Shown: positions 1 to 5,285, counted from the stretch's first letter. The stretch is 5,285 nucleotides of DNA from Hyphomicrobiales bacterium (GCA_023266695.1 JAHFPO010000145.1:1-5285); one strand, 5' to 3'. Numbers and translations: made by a program. Notes: a model not told the origin generated them from the sequence alone.

Positions 1-717
1 CAGCCGCTTGAGATCGTCCCAGTCGAAGCGTCCGGTGATCTGGGATGACACGTAGCGCGCAACCGGGAGCGCGCCGGCGGCAGGGGCGTAGCGCTCCATG
101 TTCACCGAGCGCGGCAGGCCGGCGGCGAGCGTTTGCAGCGACCACCGCGGATGGATCATGAGCTCGTAGATCACGCGCGGCGTGAAACGGAATTTCATCG
201 AGAAATCGTTCTTGATGTCGCGCAGCCGGCGCGGCGCCACCGGCACGTCGACGGTGACCAGCATCACTTGATAGCCGGCGCGCTCGGCGCGGGCGACGAG
301 ATCGACCACCATTTCCTCGGAGCGGCCGACGTAGAGCTGGAACCAGGCGTTTTCGCCCGCGACCTCGGCCATGCGTTCGAGCGAGGTCGTCGCCGGCGTC
401 GACAGCGTGTAGGGAATGCCGGCGGCGACGGCGGCCCGCGCGATCGCTTCCTCGGCGCGCGGCCAGATCAGGTTGCCCATGCCGATCGGCGCGGTGCCGA
501 AGGGCGCCGCCCATTTCTTCCCGAACAAGATGGTCGAAAGATCGCGGTGCTCGACATTGACGAGCATGCGGGGCTTGAGCGCGAGATCGTCGAAGGCCCG
601 CTCATTGCGCTCGACGCCAAGCTCATGACCGGCGGCGCCGTCGAGATAGTCGAACGCGAATTTCGGCAGGCGCCGCTTGGCGCGCGGACGGAAGTCGGCA
701 ACGGAAGCGATCTTCAT
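1..717 (-). CDS. FMN-dependent alpha-hydroxy-acid dehydrogenase/oxidase (L-lactate dehydrogenase-like), N-terminal part
   Basis: Flavoenzyme of the family that oxidises 2-hydroxy acids such as L-lactate, glycolate or mandelate to 2-oxo acids using FMN. The ATG is at 717-715, and the frame stays open for 239 codons to the left edge, so the C-terminal third is missing. The sequence aligns with spinach glycolate oxidase without gaps as far as the arginine at 164. Tyr24 (in FDYLDGAAG), Tyr129 (in FQLY), Asp157 (in TVDVP) and Arg164 (in PRRLRD) match its known FMN/substrate residues. The segment APFGTAPIGMGN at 71-82 is the flavin-binding loop type. The active-site His and Arg and the FMN-binding Lys of the family lie beyond the window. 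No signal peptide is visible. It is divergent from ettA across 123 bp. A weak purine-rich GGGATGA precedes the start. Family assignment is firm. The substrate cannot be decided: lldD-like is likely, but glycolate or another hydroxy acid is possible. Confidence 0.93.
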   Translation of the reverse strand, partial: MKIASVADFRPRAKRRLPKFAFDYLDGAAGHELGVERNERAFDDLALKPRMLVNVEHRDLSTILFGKKWAAPFGTAPIGMGNLIWPRAEEAIARAAVAAGIPYTLSTPATTSLERMAEVAGENAWFQLYVGRSEEMVVDLVARAERAGYQVMLVTVDVPVAPRRLRDIKNDFSMKFRFTPRVIYELMIHPRWSLQTLAAGLPRSVNMERYAPAAGALPVARYVSSQITGRFDWDDLKRL

Positions 718-760
718 GCATTCATCCCGTCGATGGATGGCCAAGAAACGCGTCGGCGGA

Positions 761-789
761 CTTGCCGTCGTCGTCGCACACCGCTACAT
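761..789 (+). promoter_or_regulatory. Candidate housekeeping promoter for ettA
   Basis: CTTGCC at 761-766 and CTACAT at 784-789 are separated by exactly 17 bp. Each matches the alphaproteobacterial vegetative consensus (CTTGAC-N17-CTATAT, as described for Sinorhizobium) at five of six positions. Transcription would begin near 796, giving a leader of about 45 nt before the GTG of ettA. Placement and spacing fit well, but this is read by eye and has no experimental support. No comparable promoter was found for the divergent minus-strand gene. Confidence 0.5.
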
Positions 790-827
790 ACGCGCCCGAC
801 TTCCCGATTTTCCCCGAGCGGATGAGC

Positions 828-831
828 GGAG
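828..831 (+). promoter_or_regulatory. Ribosome binding site deciding the GTG start of ettA
   Basis: GGAG lies 9 nt upstream of the GTG at 841. An in-frame TGA at 823-825 closes the frame upstream, and none of the codons between 826 and 840 can act as a start. The GTG is therefore the first possible start. A nearby ATG at 822 is in a different frame. Confidence 0.75.
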
Positions 832-840
832 CGCGGCGCC

Positions 841-2496
841 GTGGCGTCCTGGCAATATGTCTATCACATGAACGGGCTCTCCAAGGCCTATCCGGGCGGC
901 CGGAAGGTGTTGGAGAACATCCATCTCTCGTTCTTCCCTACCGCCAAGATCGGCGTGCTCGGCGTGAACGGCGCCGGCAAGTCGACGCTCATGCGCATCA
1001 TGGCCGGGCTCGACACCGAATTCAGCGGCGAGGCGCTGGCCGCCGATGGCGCGCGCGTCGGCTATCTGCCGCAGGAGCCGCAGCTCGATCCCGTGAAGAA
1101 CGTGCGTGAGAACGTGATGGAGGGCGTCGCCGACAAGCGCGCGATCTTGGATCGCTACAACGAGCTGGCGGCGAACTATTCCGACGATACCGCCGACGAG
1201 ATGGCGAAATTGCAGGACCAGATCGAGGCCAAGGGCCTGTGGGACCTCGATTCCAAGATCGACCAGGCGATGGACGCGCTGCGCTGTCCGCCCGACCAGG
1301 CCAAGGTCGAGACGCTCTCGGGCGGCGAGAAGCGGCGGGTGGCGCTCTGCCGGCTCCTGCTCGAACAGCCCGATCTCCTTCTTCTCGACGAGCCCACCAA
1401 CCATCTCGACGCCGAGACGGTGGCCTGGCTCGAAGGGCACCTGAAGCAATATCCGGGCGCCGTGCTCATCGTCACCCACGACCGCTATTTCCTCGACCAT
1501 GTCACCGGCTGGATCCTCGAGCTCGATCGCGGCCGCGGCATTCCCTATGAGGGGAATTACTCGTCGTGGCTCACGCAGAAGCAGAAGCGGCTGGAACAGG
1601 AGGGCCGCGAGGAGGAGGCGCGAAAGCGGGCCGTCGAGCGCGAGCGCGAATGGATCGGCACCTCGCAGAAGGCGCGCCAGGCCAAGGGCAAGGCGCGGCT
1701 CGCGCGCTACGAGGAATTGCTGGCGAAGAGCGCCGACAAGGCACCCACCACCGCGCAGATCGTCATACCGTCGGGGGCGCGGCTCGGCCACAACGTGATC
1801 GATGCCGAAGGGCTCGGCAAGGCCTATGGCGATCTGCTGCTGTTCGAAAAACTGTCGTTCAAGCTGCCGCCCGGCGGCATCGTCGGCGTGATCGGGCCGA
1901 ACGGGGCGGGCAAGACCACGCTGTTCCGTCTCATCACCGGCCAGGAGAAGCCCGACCAGGGCACGATCAAGATCGGCGAGACCGCGAAGCTCGCTTACGT
2001 CGACCAGAGCCGCGATTCCCTCGACGGCAAGAAATCGGTGTGGGAGGAAATTTCCGGCGGCGCCGACGTGGTCATGCTCGGCAAGCGCGAGGTGCCGAGC
2101 CGCGCCTATGTGGCGGCGTTCAACTTCAAGGGCGGCGACCAGCAGAAGAAGGTGGCGGCGCTCTCGGGCGGCGAGAGGAACCGGGTGCATCTCGCCAAGA
2201 TGCTGAAGTCGGGGGCGAACGTGCTGCTGCTCGATGAGCCCACCAACGATCTCGACGTCGACACCCTGCGCGCGCTCGAGGAGGGGCTCGAGGATTTCGC
2301 CGGCTGCGCCGTCCTCATCAGCCACGACCGCTTCTTTCTCGACCGCATCGCGACCCATATCCTGGCGTTCGAGGGCGACTCTCACGTCGAATGGTTCGAG
2401 GGCAATTTCCAGGACTACGAGGACGACAAGCGCCGCCGCCTCGGCGTCGGCGCCGAGATTCCGCATAGGATTAAGTATAAGAAGTTCAGCCGATGA
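841..2496 (+). CDS. ettA: Energy-dependent translational throttle protein EttA (ABC-F ATPase)
   Basis: Cytosolic ABC-F protein with two nucleotide-binding domains and no membrane segment. In E. coli, EttA binds the ribosomal E site and gates formation of the first peptide bond according to the ATP/ADP ratio. The 551 residues compare with 555 in E. coli, and similarity runs from end to end. Domain 1 has Walker A GVNGAGKST (41-49), an arm subdomain (about 91-148), signature LSGGEKRR (159-166), Walker B with DEPTNH and catalytic Glu184, and switch His213. The charged interdomain linker (about 243-310) keeps the KGKARLAR segment (282-289) that contacts tRNA/ribosome in EttA. Domain 2 has Walker A GPNGAGKTT (352-360), LSGGERNR (441-448), Glu466 and His495. 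The tail HRIKYKKFSR resembles the E. coli tail. Both ATPase sites look intact. GTG is the only usable start. The gene stands alone, divergent from the hydroxy-acid dehydrogenase gene and followed by a repeat. Confidence 0.97.
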   Translation: MASWQYVYHMNGLSKAYPGGRKVLENIHLSFFPTAKIGVLGVNGAGKSTLMRIMAGLDTEFSGEALAADGARVGYLPQEPQLDPVKNVRENVMEGVADKRAILDRYNELAANYSDDTADEMAKLQDQIEAKGLWDLDSKIDQAMDALRCPPDQAKVETLSGGEKRRVALCRLLLEQPDLLLLDEPTNHLDAETVAWLEGHLKQYPGAVLIVTHDRYFLDHVTGWILELDRGRGIPYEGNYSSWLTQKQKRLEQEGREEEARKRAVEREREWIGTSQKARQAKGKARLARYEELLAKSADKAPTTAQIVIPSGARLGHNVIDAEGLGKAYGDLLLFEKLSFKLPPGGIVGVIGPNGAGKTTLFRLITGQEKPDQGTIKIGETAKLAYVDQSRDSLDGKKSVWEEISGGADVVMLGKREVPSRAYVAAFNFKGGDQQKKVAALSGGERNRVHLAKMLKSGANVLLLDEPTNDLDVDTLRALEEGLEDFAGCAVLISHDRFFLDRIATHILAFEGDSHVEWFEGNFQDYEDDKRRRLGVGAEIPHRIKYKKFSR

Positions 2497-2529
2497 GACT
2501 TAATATCGCCGTCATGCCCGGGCTTGACA

Positions 2530-2553
2530 GCGAGCCGGTTAGACCCGGCTCGC
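2530..2553. repeat. Inverted repeat, 9-bp perfect stem, 6-nt loop
   Basis: GCGAGCCGG (2530-2538) pairs perfectly with CCGGCTCGC (2545-2553) around the loop TTAGAC. It lies immediately inside the left arm of the composite repeat. Following bases are mixed (CAATTGAAGG), so it is not a classic intrinsic terminator for ettA, though it is the first strong hairpin, 33 nt after the ettA stop. Confidence 0.8.
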
Positions 2554-2564
2554 CAATTGAAGGT

Positions 2565-2594
2565 ATCCGAACTCGGCAATAACCGAGTTCGGAT
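2565..2594. repeat. Inverted repeat, 12-bp perfect stem, 6-nt loop
   Basis: ATCCGAACTCGG (2565-2576) pairs perfectly with CCGAGTTCGGAT (2583-2594) around the loop CAATAA. It is the longest perfect dyad in the window and sits in the middle of the composite repeat. No run of T follows it on the plus strand. On the minus strand it is followed by ACCTTCAATT, also not a T-tract. Confidence 0.85.
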
Positions 2595-2636
2595 GGCATC
2601 CATGCGGCGGCGGATGTTCGTTGAACATTTGTATGG

Positions 2637-2659
2637 ATTGCCGGGTCAAGCCCGGCAAT
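2637..2659. repeat. Inverted repeat, 9-bp perfect stem, 5-nt loop (repeat core)
   Basis: ATTGCCGGG (2637-2645) pairs perfectly with CCCGGCAAT (2651-2659) around TCAAG. This is the half-element that carries the recognisable Rhizobiales repeat core. The matching half at the left end (from 2510) does not continue into the same hairpin but runs into unrelated sequence after the GAC at 2526-2528. Confidence 0.8.
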
Positions 2660-2701
2660 GACGAGTTGACGTTTACAGCTTTTGGCATGATCGACTGGAC
2701 C

Positions 2702-3937
2702 ATGCAGATTCGAATCGCAGCCGCTCTGGCGTTCATACTCTTTCTGCCGATCGCGTCGTCGCCGGCGCGCGCCGCCGACGCGGCGTTCCAGAAATGGCTC
2801 GCCGAGCAGTGGCCGGCGGCGCAAAGCATGGGCGTCTCGCGCAGCACCTTCGACCTGGCAACGCGCGGGCTCGAACCCGATCTTTCGCTCCCCGATCTCG
2901 AGATTCCCGGTAAGCCAAAAGCGCCCGAACAGGCCGAGTTCATCCGCTCGCCGGCGGAATATCTCTCCGACACCACGATCGCGCGCCTCGCCGCCCAGGG
3001 GCAGAAGCTCGCCCAAGAGCACCGCGCCGCCCTCGCCGCGATCGAGCGGCAATATGGCGTGCCGGGAAACGTCATCATCGCGATCTGGGGCCGCGAGACC
3101 GCTTATGGCACCTACAGGCTCCCCCACAACGCCGTCCGCGTGCTCGCCACCCAGGGCTATCTTGGCCGCCGCAAGGATCAATTCCGGCAGGAATTCCTGC
3201 TTGCGCTAAAAATGATCGAGGAAGGCCACGTCAAGCTCGCCGACATGAAAAGCTCGTGGGCGGGCGCCATGGGGCACACGCAATTCCTGCCCTCGGACTT
3301 CTACAAATACGCGGTCGATTTCGACGGCGACGGCCGCCGCGACATCTGGGCCTCGGTGCCGGACGCGCTCGCCTCGGCTGCGAAGCAGCTCCTCGACAAG
3401 GGCTGGCAGCCGGGCAAGCGCTGGGCCCACGAGGTGCGCGCGCCCAGGGATGTGGATTGCGCCATCGCCGAGCCCGGCGTCCGCATGGCGATCGGCGAAT
3501 GGCTGAAGCGCGGTTTCGCGCCCGCCCACGGCCGCAAGTTCGCACGTGAGGAGTTGATCGAGGAGGCCTCGCTGCTGATGCCCGCCGGCACCTACGGCCC
3601 GGCCTTCCTCACGCCGAAGAATTATTTCGTGCTGAAGGAATACAACGTCTCCGATCTCTATGTGCTGTTCGTCGGCCACTTGAGCGACCGCATCGCCGGC
3701 CCGCGCCCGTTCGAGCGGCCGTGGGACAAGGTCACGCAATTGCAGACGGCCGAGGTCGAGGTGATGCAACGCGTGCTCGCGGCCCGCGGTCTCTACCGCG
3801 ACAGGATCGACGGCAGGGCCGGGATGCTCACGCGCGCGGCGCTCGGGAACTATCAGAAGACGAACGGCTTGAAGCTCGACTGCTGGCCGACCGCGGCCGT
3901 GCTCGGTCACATGCGGGGCAAGGCCGGGAAGAATTGA
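2702..3937 (+). CDS. Lytic murein transglycosylase, MltB family, with C-terminal peptidoglycan-binding domain
   Basis: Periplasmic enzyme of the MltB/SLT_2 family, which cleaves the MurNAc-GlcNAc bond of peptidoglycan non-hydrolytically, leaving 1,6-anhydro-MurNAc ends. The product is 411 residues from the ATG at 2702. Residues 1-24 form a Sec signal peptide (hydrophobic core AAALAFILFLPIA, cleavage after ARA). No lipobox cysteine is visible, so it is probably soluble rather than a lipoprotein. The catalytic domain covers about 28-335: catalytic Glu132 in WGRETAYG, the SWAGAMGHTQFLPS motif at 185-198, and DFDGDGRRDIW at 206-216, which resembles the EF-hand-like calcium site of E. coli Slt35. 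Residues about 350-405 form a PG_binding_1-type domain (QRVLAARGLYRDRIDG). The frame opens upstream to 2621 but that part translates the repeat, so I reject it. An in-frame ATG at 2687 is an alternative start. Neither ATG has a good Shine-Dalgarno sequence. Confidence 0.93.
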   Translation: MQIRIAAALAFILFLPIASSPARAADAAFQKWLAEQWPAAQSMGVSRSTFDLATRGLEPDLSLPDLEIPGKPKAPEQAEFIRSPAEYLSDTTIARLAAQGQKLAQEHRAALAAIERQYGVPGNVIIAIWGRETAYGTYRLPHNAVRVLATQGYLGRRKDQFRQEFLLALKMIEEGHVKLADMKSSWAGAMGHTQFLPSDFYKYAVDFDGDGRRDIWASVPDALASAAKQLLDKGWQPGKRWAHEVRAPRDVDCAIAEPGVRMAIGEWLKRGFAPAHGRKFAREELIEEASLLMPAGTYGPAFLTPKNYFVLKEYNVSDLYVLFVGHLSDRIAGPRPFERPWDKVTQLQTAEVEVMQRVLAARGLYRDRIDGRAGMLTRAALGNYQKTNGLKLDCWPTAAVLGHMRGKAGKN

Positions 3938-3956
3938 GGCCGCTCGTCCCCCGGTC

Positions 3957-3993
3957 AAACGAAAACCCGGCGGCGCTCGCGCGCCCGCCGGGT
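3957..3993 (-). terminator. Intrinsic terminator for the small cysteine-rich gene
   Basis: A 9-bp perfect stem, ACCCGGCGG (3965-3973) with CCGCCGGGT (3985-3993), has an 11-nt GC-rich loop that may pair partly. On the minus strand it is followed by TTTCGTTT (3964-3957), giving the usual hairpin plus T-tract about 60 nt after the minus-strand stop at 4055. On the plus strand the tail is only CCCGTTT, so it may act weakly as a shared terminator for the convergent transglycosylase gene that ends at 3937. Confidence 0.7.
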
Positions 3994-4008
3994 CCCGTTT
4001 CAGGCTTC

Positions 4009-4034
4009 GGCCGGCGGATCAGTTCCGCCCGGCC
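4009..4034. repeat. Imperfect inverted repeat in the convergent intergenic region
   Basis: GGCCGGCGGA (4009-4018) pairs with TCCGCCCGGCC (4024-4034) with one bulged base, around a 5-nt loop. It lies 20 nt beyond the stop of the minus-strand gene and before the terminator hairpin. A further 7-bp dyad (GTCAAAC at 3954-3960, GTTTGAC at 4036-4042) encloses both hairpins, so the whole stretch could fold into one branched 3' structure. Confidence 0.55.
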
Positions 4035-4054
4035 GGTTTGACGTTGGCTTCCGG

Positions 4055-4384
4055 TCAGTAAGCCGGGCAGAAGAAGCGCGCCCGGCTGTAGCCGACGCAA
4101 TTGCCCCAGCCATCGGTCGCGACGCAGCGGCGTGCCCAGTAGCCGCCCGGGCAGTCCACCGGATAGGCACCGGCATAGGCATAGGGCGCCCAACTCTCGC
4201 CCTCGACCACCGCATAGGGCCGATAGCGCGGGGCAAGCAGTGCCCCGCCGAGCAGGACGGCGCCGGCGCCGATGGCCGCGCCACAAGGCCAGGCACGGCA
4301 GCGGGCGTCCGCCGTGTCCGGTACGGCGACTGTCGCGGCGGCGACCGTCGCGGCGGTGGCGAGAGCGATGAGGAATTTCTTCAT
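4055..4384 (-). CDS. Small secreted cysteine-rich protein, unknown function
   Basis: I do not recognise this 109-residue protein. The ATG at 4384-4382 is chosen because a strong AGGAG lies 8 nt upstream and because it begins a clear Sec signal peptide: KK at 2-3, an Ala-rich core to about residue 22, and probable cleavage after ADA at 25-27. The open frame reaches further up to 4468, but that extension is polar and lacks support. The mature part is about 82 residues with six cysteines (29, 34, 78, 87, 96, 106), enough for three disulfides in the periplasm. Residues 35-51 are Gly/Ala/Leu-rich (GAAIGAGAVLLGGALLA) and could be a glycine-zipper-like segment or short membrane helix. The rest is rich in Tyr, Trp and Pro, with GYWARRC and GWGNCVGYSR near the end. 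It seems monocistronic: a terminator follows, and 286 bp separate it from the upstream hydrolase gene on the same strand. Confidence 0.8.
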   Translation of the reverse strand: MKKFLIALATAATVAAATVAVPDTADARCRAWPCGAAIGAGAVLLGGALLAPRYRPYAVVEGESWAPYAYAGAYPVDCPGGYWARRCVATDGWGNCVGYSRARFFCPAY

Positions 4385-4392
4385 TGGGGAGT

Positions 4393-4397
4393 CTCCT
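4393..4397 (-). promoter_or_regulatory. Shine-Dalgarno site of the small cysteine-rich gene
   Basis: AGGAG on the minus strand, 8 nt before the ATG at 4384. It is the strongest ribosome binding site in the window and fixes the start at 4384 rather than at the longer open frame beginning at 4468. Confidence 0.85.
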
Positions 4398-4670
4398 CGG
4401 ATTTGCGGTCGGCTGGAGAACCGAGCGCGTGATTGGTCGTCAAATCGGTTATCCTTCGACTTGGGCAAAATAGGCCGCGTCGAATTTGTCCGAAGTGTGA
4501 TTATGCCAGAACTCGTCTGAACGGAAGATGAATGGCCCCATAAGGCACTCCATCCAAGGACTCCGCTCTGCTACAGGGCGGCCGCGCCAGGGAGGAGGTC
4601 ACGGGCCCACGGTCAAACGCGCAAGCCCCCGCCGGTGTTCCGCCCGTGATGGTTCTAGGCGGCCCGCGCT
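4398..4670. other. Intergenic stretch without a convincing gene
   Basis: This stretch lies between the minus-strand hydrolase and the small cysteine-rich gene. It is more AT-rich at 4430-4510 than its surroundings, as expected for a promoter region. The best -10-like match on the minus strand is CTATTT, but its -35 partner is poor, so I do not call a promoter. The frames open here on the plus strand run into neighbouring genes antisense and show no protein-like composition. Confidence 0.5.
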
Positions 4671-5285
4671 TCAGCGCGTCGGATTGCCGAGCTTGATCGG
4701 CGCGACGCCGTTCGCCGACGCCACCGCGCCGGCGTCACCCTTCGCGGGCGGTAAAGCCCGGGCGATGGCCGCCGCAAGGGTCGTCGCCCAGCAGCCGTAG
4801 CTCCAGTCGTTCATGTGCAGGAGATCGGGCGAAAGAAACGTCTCGAACGGGATGGCGCGATTCTCATGCCAATAACGCATCAGTTCGAAGCGATGAAACA
4901 CCGGAACGCCTTCCTCCTTGGCGATCGCCTCGATCAGCGCGAGCATCGGCCCGGTATCGGGGTCGCGCAACACCTTGGGGGCGTATTGCGGGTCGATCAA
5001 CACGATATCGGCGCCGGTTTTCAGCAAGCGCTTCAGCCCCTCCTGGATCACCGGCGCCTGGTGTGCGATCCCGTTGTTCCTGAGGACCGCATTGGTGCCG
5101 ACCTGCCAGAGCACGAGATCGGGGCGCAGGTCGTGGACGTCGCGATCCATGCGCGCGAGCATCTCACGGGCATCCTCGCCGCCGACGCCGCGGTTCAGCA
5201 TCGTGATCGACACGCCCGGAAAACGCGCGCGCAATTCCGCCTCGAGCCGGCTCGGATAGGTGGCTTCCGCGGTGCTCGCGCCGAA
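4671..5285 (-). CDS. SGNH/GDSL-family hydrolase, partial (N-terminus outside window)
   Basis: Esterase/lipase-like SGNH hydrolase. The frame is open from the right edge to the TGA at 4673-4671, giving 205 visible residues. The visible part starts with FGASTAEATYPSRLEAELR, which corresponds to the stretch just after the GDS nucleophile block, so the serine and true start lie beyond 5285. Block II is the glycine of NRGVGGED (about 5195-5172), block III is VGTNAV with the oxyanion-hole Asn at 5093-5091, and block V is SPDLLHMND with the catalytic Asp codon at 4826-4824 and His at 4817-4815. The C-terminal 25 or so residues (from PPAKGDAG) are low-complexity and probably not part of the fold. An internal TTG at 5234 is not a credible start because homology continues upstream of it. 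Substrate is unknown. Whether it has a signal peptide cannot be seen. No convincing terminator follows. Confidence 0.9.
   Translation of the reverse strand, partial: FGASTAEATYPSRLEAELRARFPGVSITMLNRGVGGEDAREMLARMDRDVHDLRPDLVLWQVGTNAVLRNNGIAHQAPVIQEGLKRLLKTGADIVLIDPQYAPKVLRDPDTGPMLALIEAIAKEEGVPVFHRFELMRYWHENRAIPFETFLSPDLLHMNDWSYGCWATTLAAAIARALPPAKGDAGAVASANGVAPIKLGNPTR

Larger units (their letters stand above)
2510..2663. repeat. Composite palindromic intergenic repeat (Rhizobiales type)
   Basis: The 154-bp element is bounded by an inverted repeat. The left arm CGTCATGCCCGGGCTTGAC (2510-2528) matches the reverse complement of the right arm GTCAAGCCCGGCAATGACG (2645-2663) at 17 of 19 positions. 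Between the arms lie at least four smaller dyads: 2530-2553, 2565-2594, 2614-2628 and 2637-2659. An outer pairing of ATCCAT (2598-2603) with ATGGAT (2633-2638) encloses the third. The minus-strand reading of the right end gives VIAGLDPAIH, a translation I recognise from dispersed repeats in Bradyrhizobium and relatives. It starts 13 bp after the ettA stop and ends 38 bp before the transglycosylase ATG. It could contribute to transcription termination or mRNA stability, but none of the hairpins has a T-tract. Only one copy is in the window, so its dispersed nature is inferred. Confidence 0.8.

Noticed and set aside
133..825. A 230-codon plus-strand open frame opposite the flavoenzyme gene
   Set aside because: The minus strand encodes a clear hydroxy-acid dehydrogenase with conserved active-site residues over the same bases. 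The plus-strand product is His/Arg/Asp-rich and not protein-like.
784..2466. A 560-codon minus-strand open frame antisense to ettA
   Set aside because: It mirrors ettA almost exactly. Its product is rich in Arg, Ala, Leu, Glu and Asp without recognisable domains, a typical artefact opposite a GC-rich gene with strong third-position bias.
2510..2663. CRISPR array or insertion-sequence remnant
   Set aside because: There are no regularly spaced direct repeats, no transposase fragment and no target-site duplication that I can show; the element is a set of inverted repeats.
2486..3181. Minus-strand open frame of 231 codons across the repeat and transglycosylase start
   Set aside because: Its C-terminal part translates the repeat (VIAGLDPAIH) and the rest is antisense to the transglycosylase; no ribosome binding site or domain.
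3206..3958. Minus-strand open frame of 250 codons antisense to the transglycosylase
   Set aside because: Mirror frame of a well-supported gene, with low-complexity composition and no recognisable motif.
4452..4494. TTCGAC ... GTCGAA and CTTCG ... CGAAG dyads upstream of the small cysteine-rich gene, considered as an operator
   Set aside because: Arms are only 5-6 bp with wide spacing and could easily occur by chance; no promoter is firm enough to place an operator against.
4599..4649. 8-bp inverted repeat TCACGGGC / GCCCGTGA downstream of the SGNH hydrolase, considered as a terminator
   Set aside because: The arms are 35 nt apart and no T-tract follows on the minus strand, so it does not make a credible intrinsic terminator.
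4528..4800. Plus-strand open frame of 90 codons in the intergenic region and over the SGNH hydrolase end
   Set aside because: Arg/Pro/Ala-rich product, overlaps the C-terminus of a supported minus-strand gene, only a poor ribosome binding site.

Overview
The window is GC-rich, gene-dense DNA that looks chromosomal. It most likely comes from an alphaproteobacterium of the Hyphomicrobiales (Rhizobiales: Bradyrhizobium, Rhodopseudomonas, Xanthobacteraceae and relatives). Three things suggest this: strong G/C preference at third codon positions; a promoter close to the alphaproteobacterial CTTGAC-N17-CTATAT pattern; and a palindromic intergenic repeat whose core, read in one frame, gives VIAGLDPAIH, a peptide I recognise from wrongly annotated repeats in this order. 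The assignment is an inference from pattern recognition, not a database match.

Layout, left to right. (1) Positions 1-717, minus strand: the N-terminal 239 residues of an FMN-dependent alpha-hydroxy-acid dehydrogenase/oxidase (L-lactate dehydrogenase / glycolate oxidase family), cut by the left edge. (2) Positions 718-840: a 123-bp divergent intergenic region with a plausible plus-strand promoter and the ribosome binding site of the next gene. (3) Positions 841-2496, plus strand: a complete ettA (ABC-F translation factor) with a GTG start. (4) Positions 2510-2663: a 154-bp composite palindromic repeat with nested hairpins. (5) Positions 2702-3937, plus strand: a secreted MltB-type lytic murein transglycosylase with a C-terminal peptidoglycan-binding domain. 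(6) Positions 3938-4054: a convergent intergenic region with a hairpin plus T-tract that fits termination of the minus-strand gene. (7) Positions 4055-4384, minus strand: a small secreted protein with six cysteines in its mature part. (8) Positions 4385-4670: 286 bp without a convincing gene. (9) Positions 4671-5285, minus strand: a SGNH/GDSL hydrolase cut by the right edge, lacking its N-terminus.

The genes do not form an evident operon or pathway. Lactate/glycolate oxidation, ribosome throttling, peptidoglycan turnover, a small envelope protein and an esterase-like hydrolase read as ordinary neighbouring housekeeping genes. I found no new multi-gene system. The most notable non-coding structure is the composite repeat between ettA and the transglycosylase gene. 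The least understood gene is the small cysteine-rich secreted protein.
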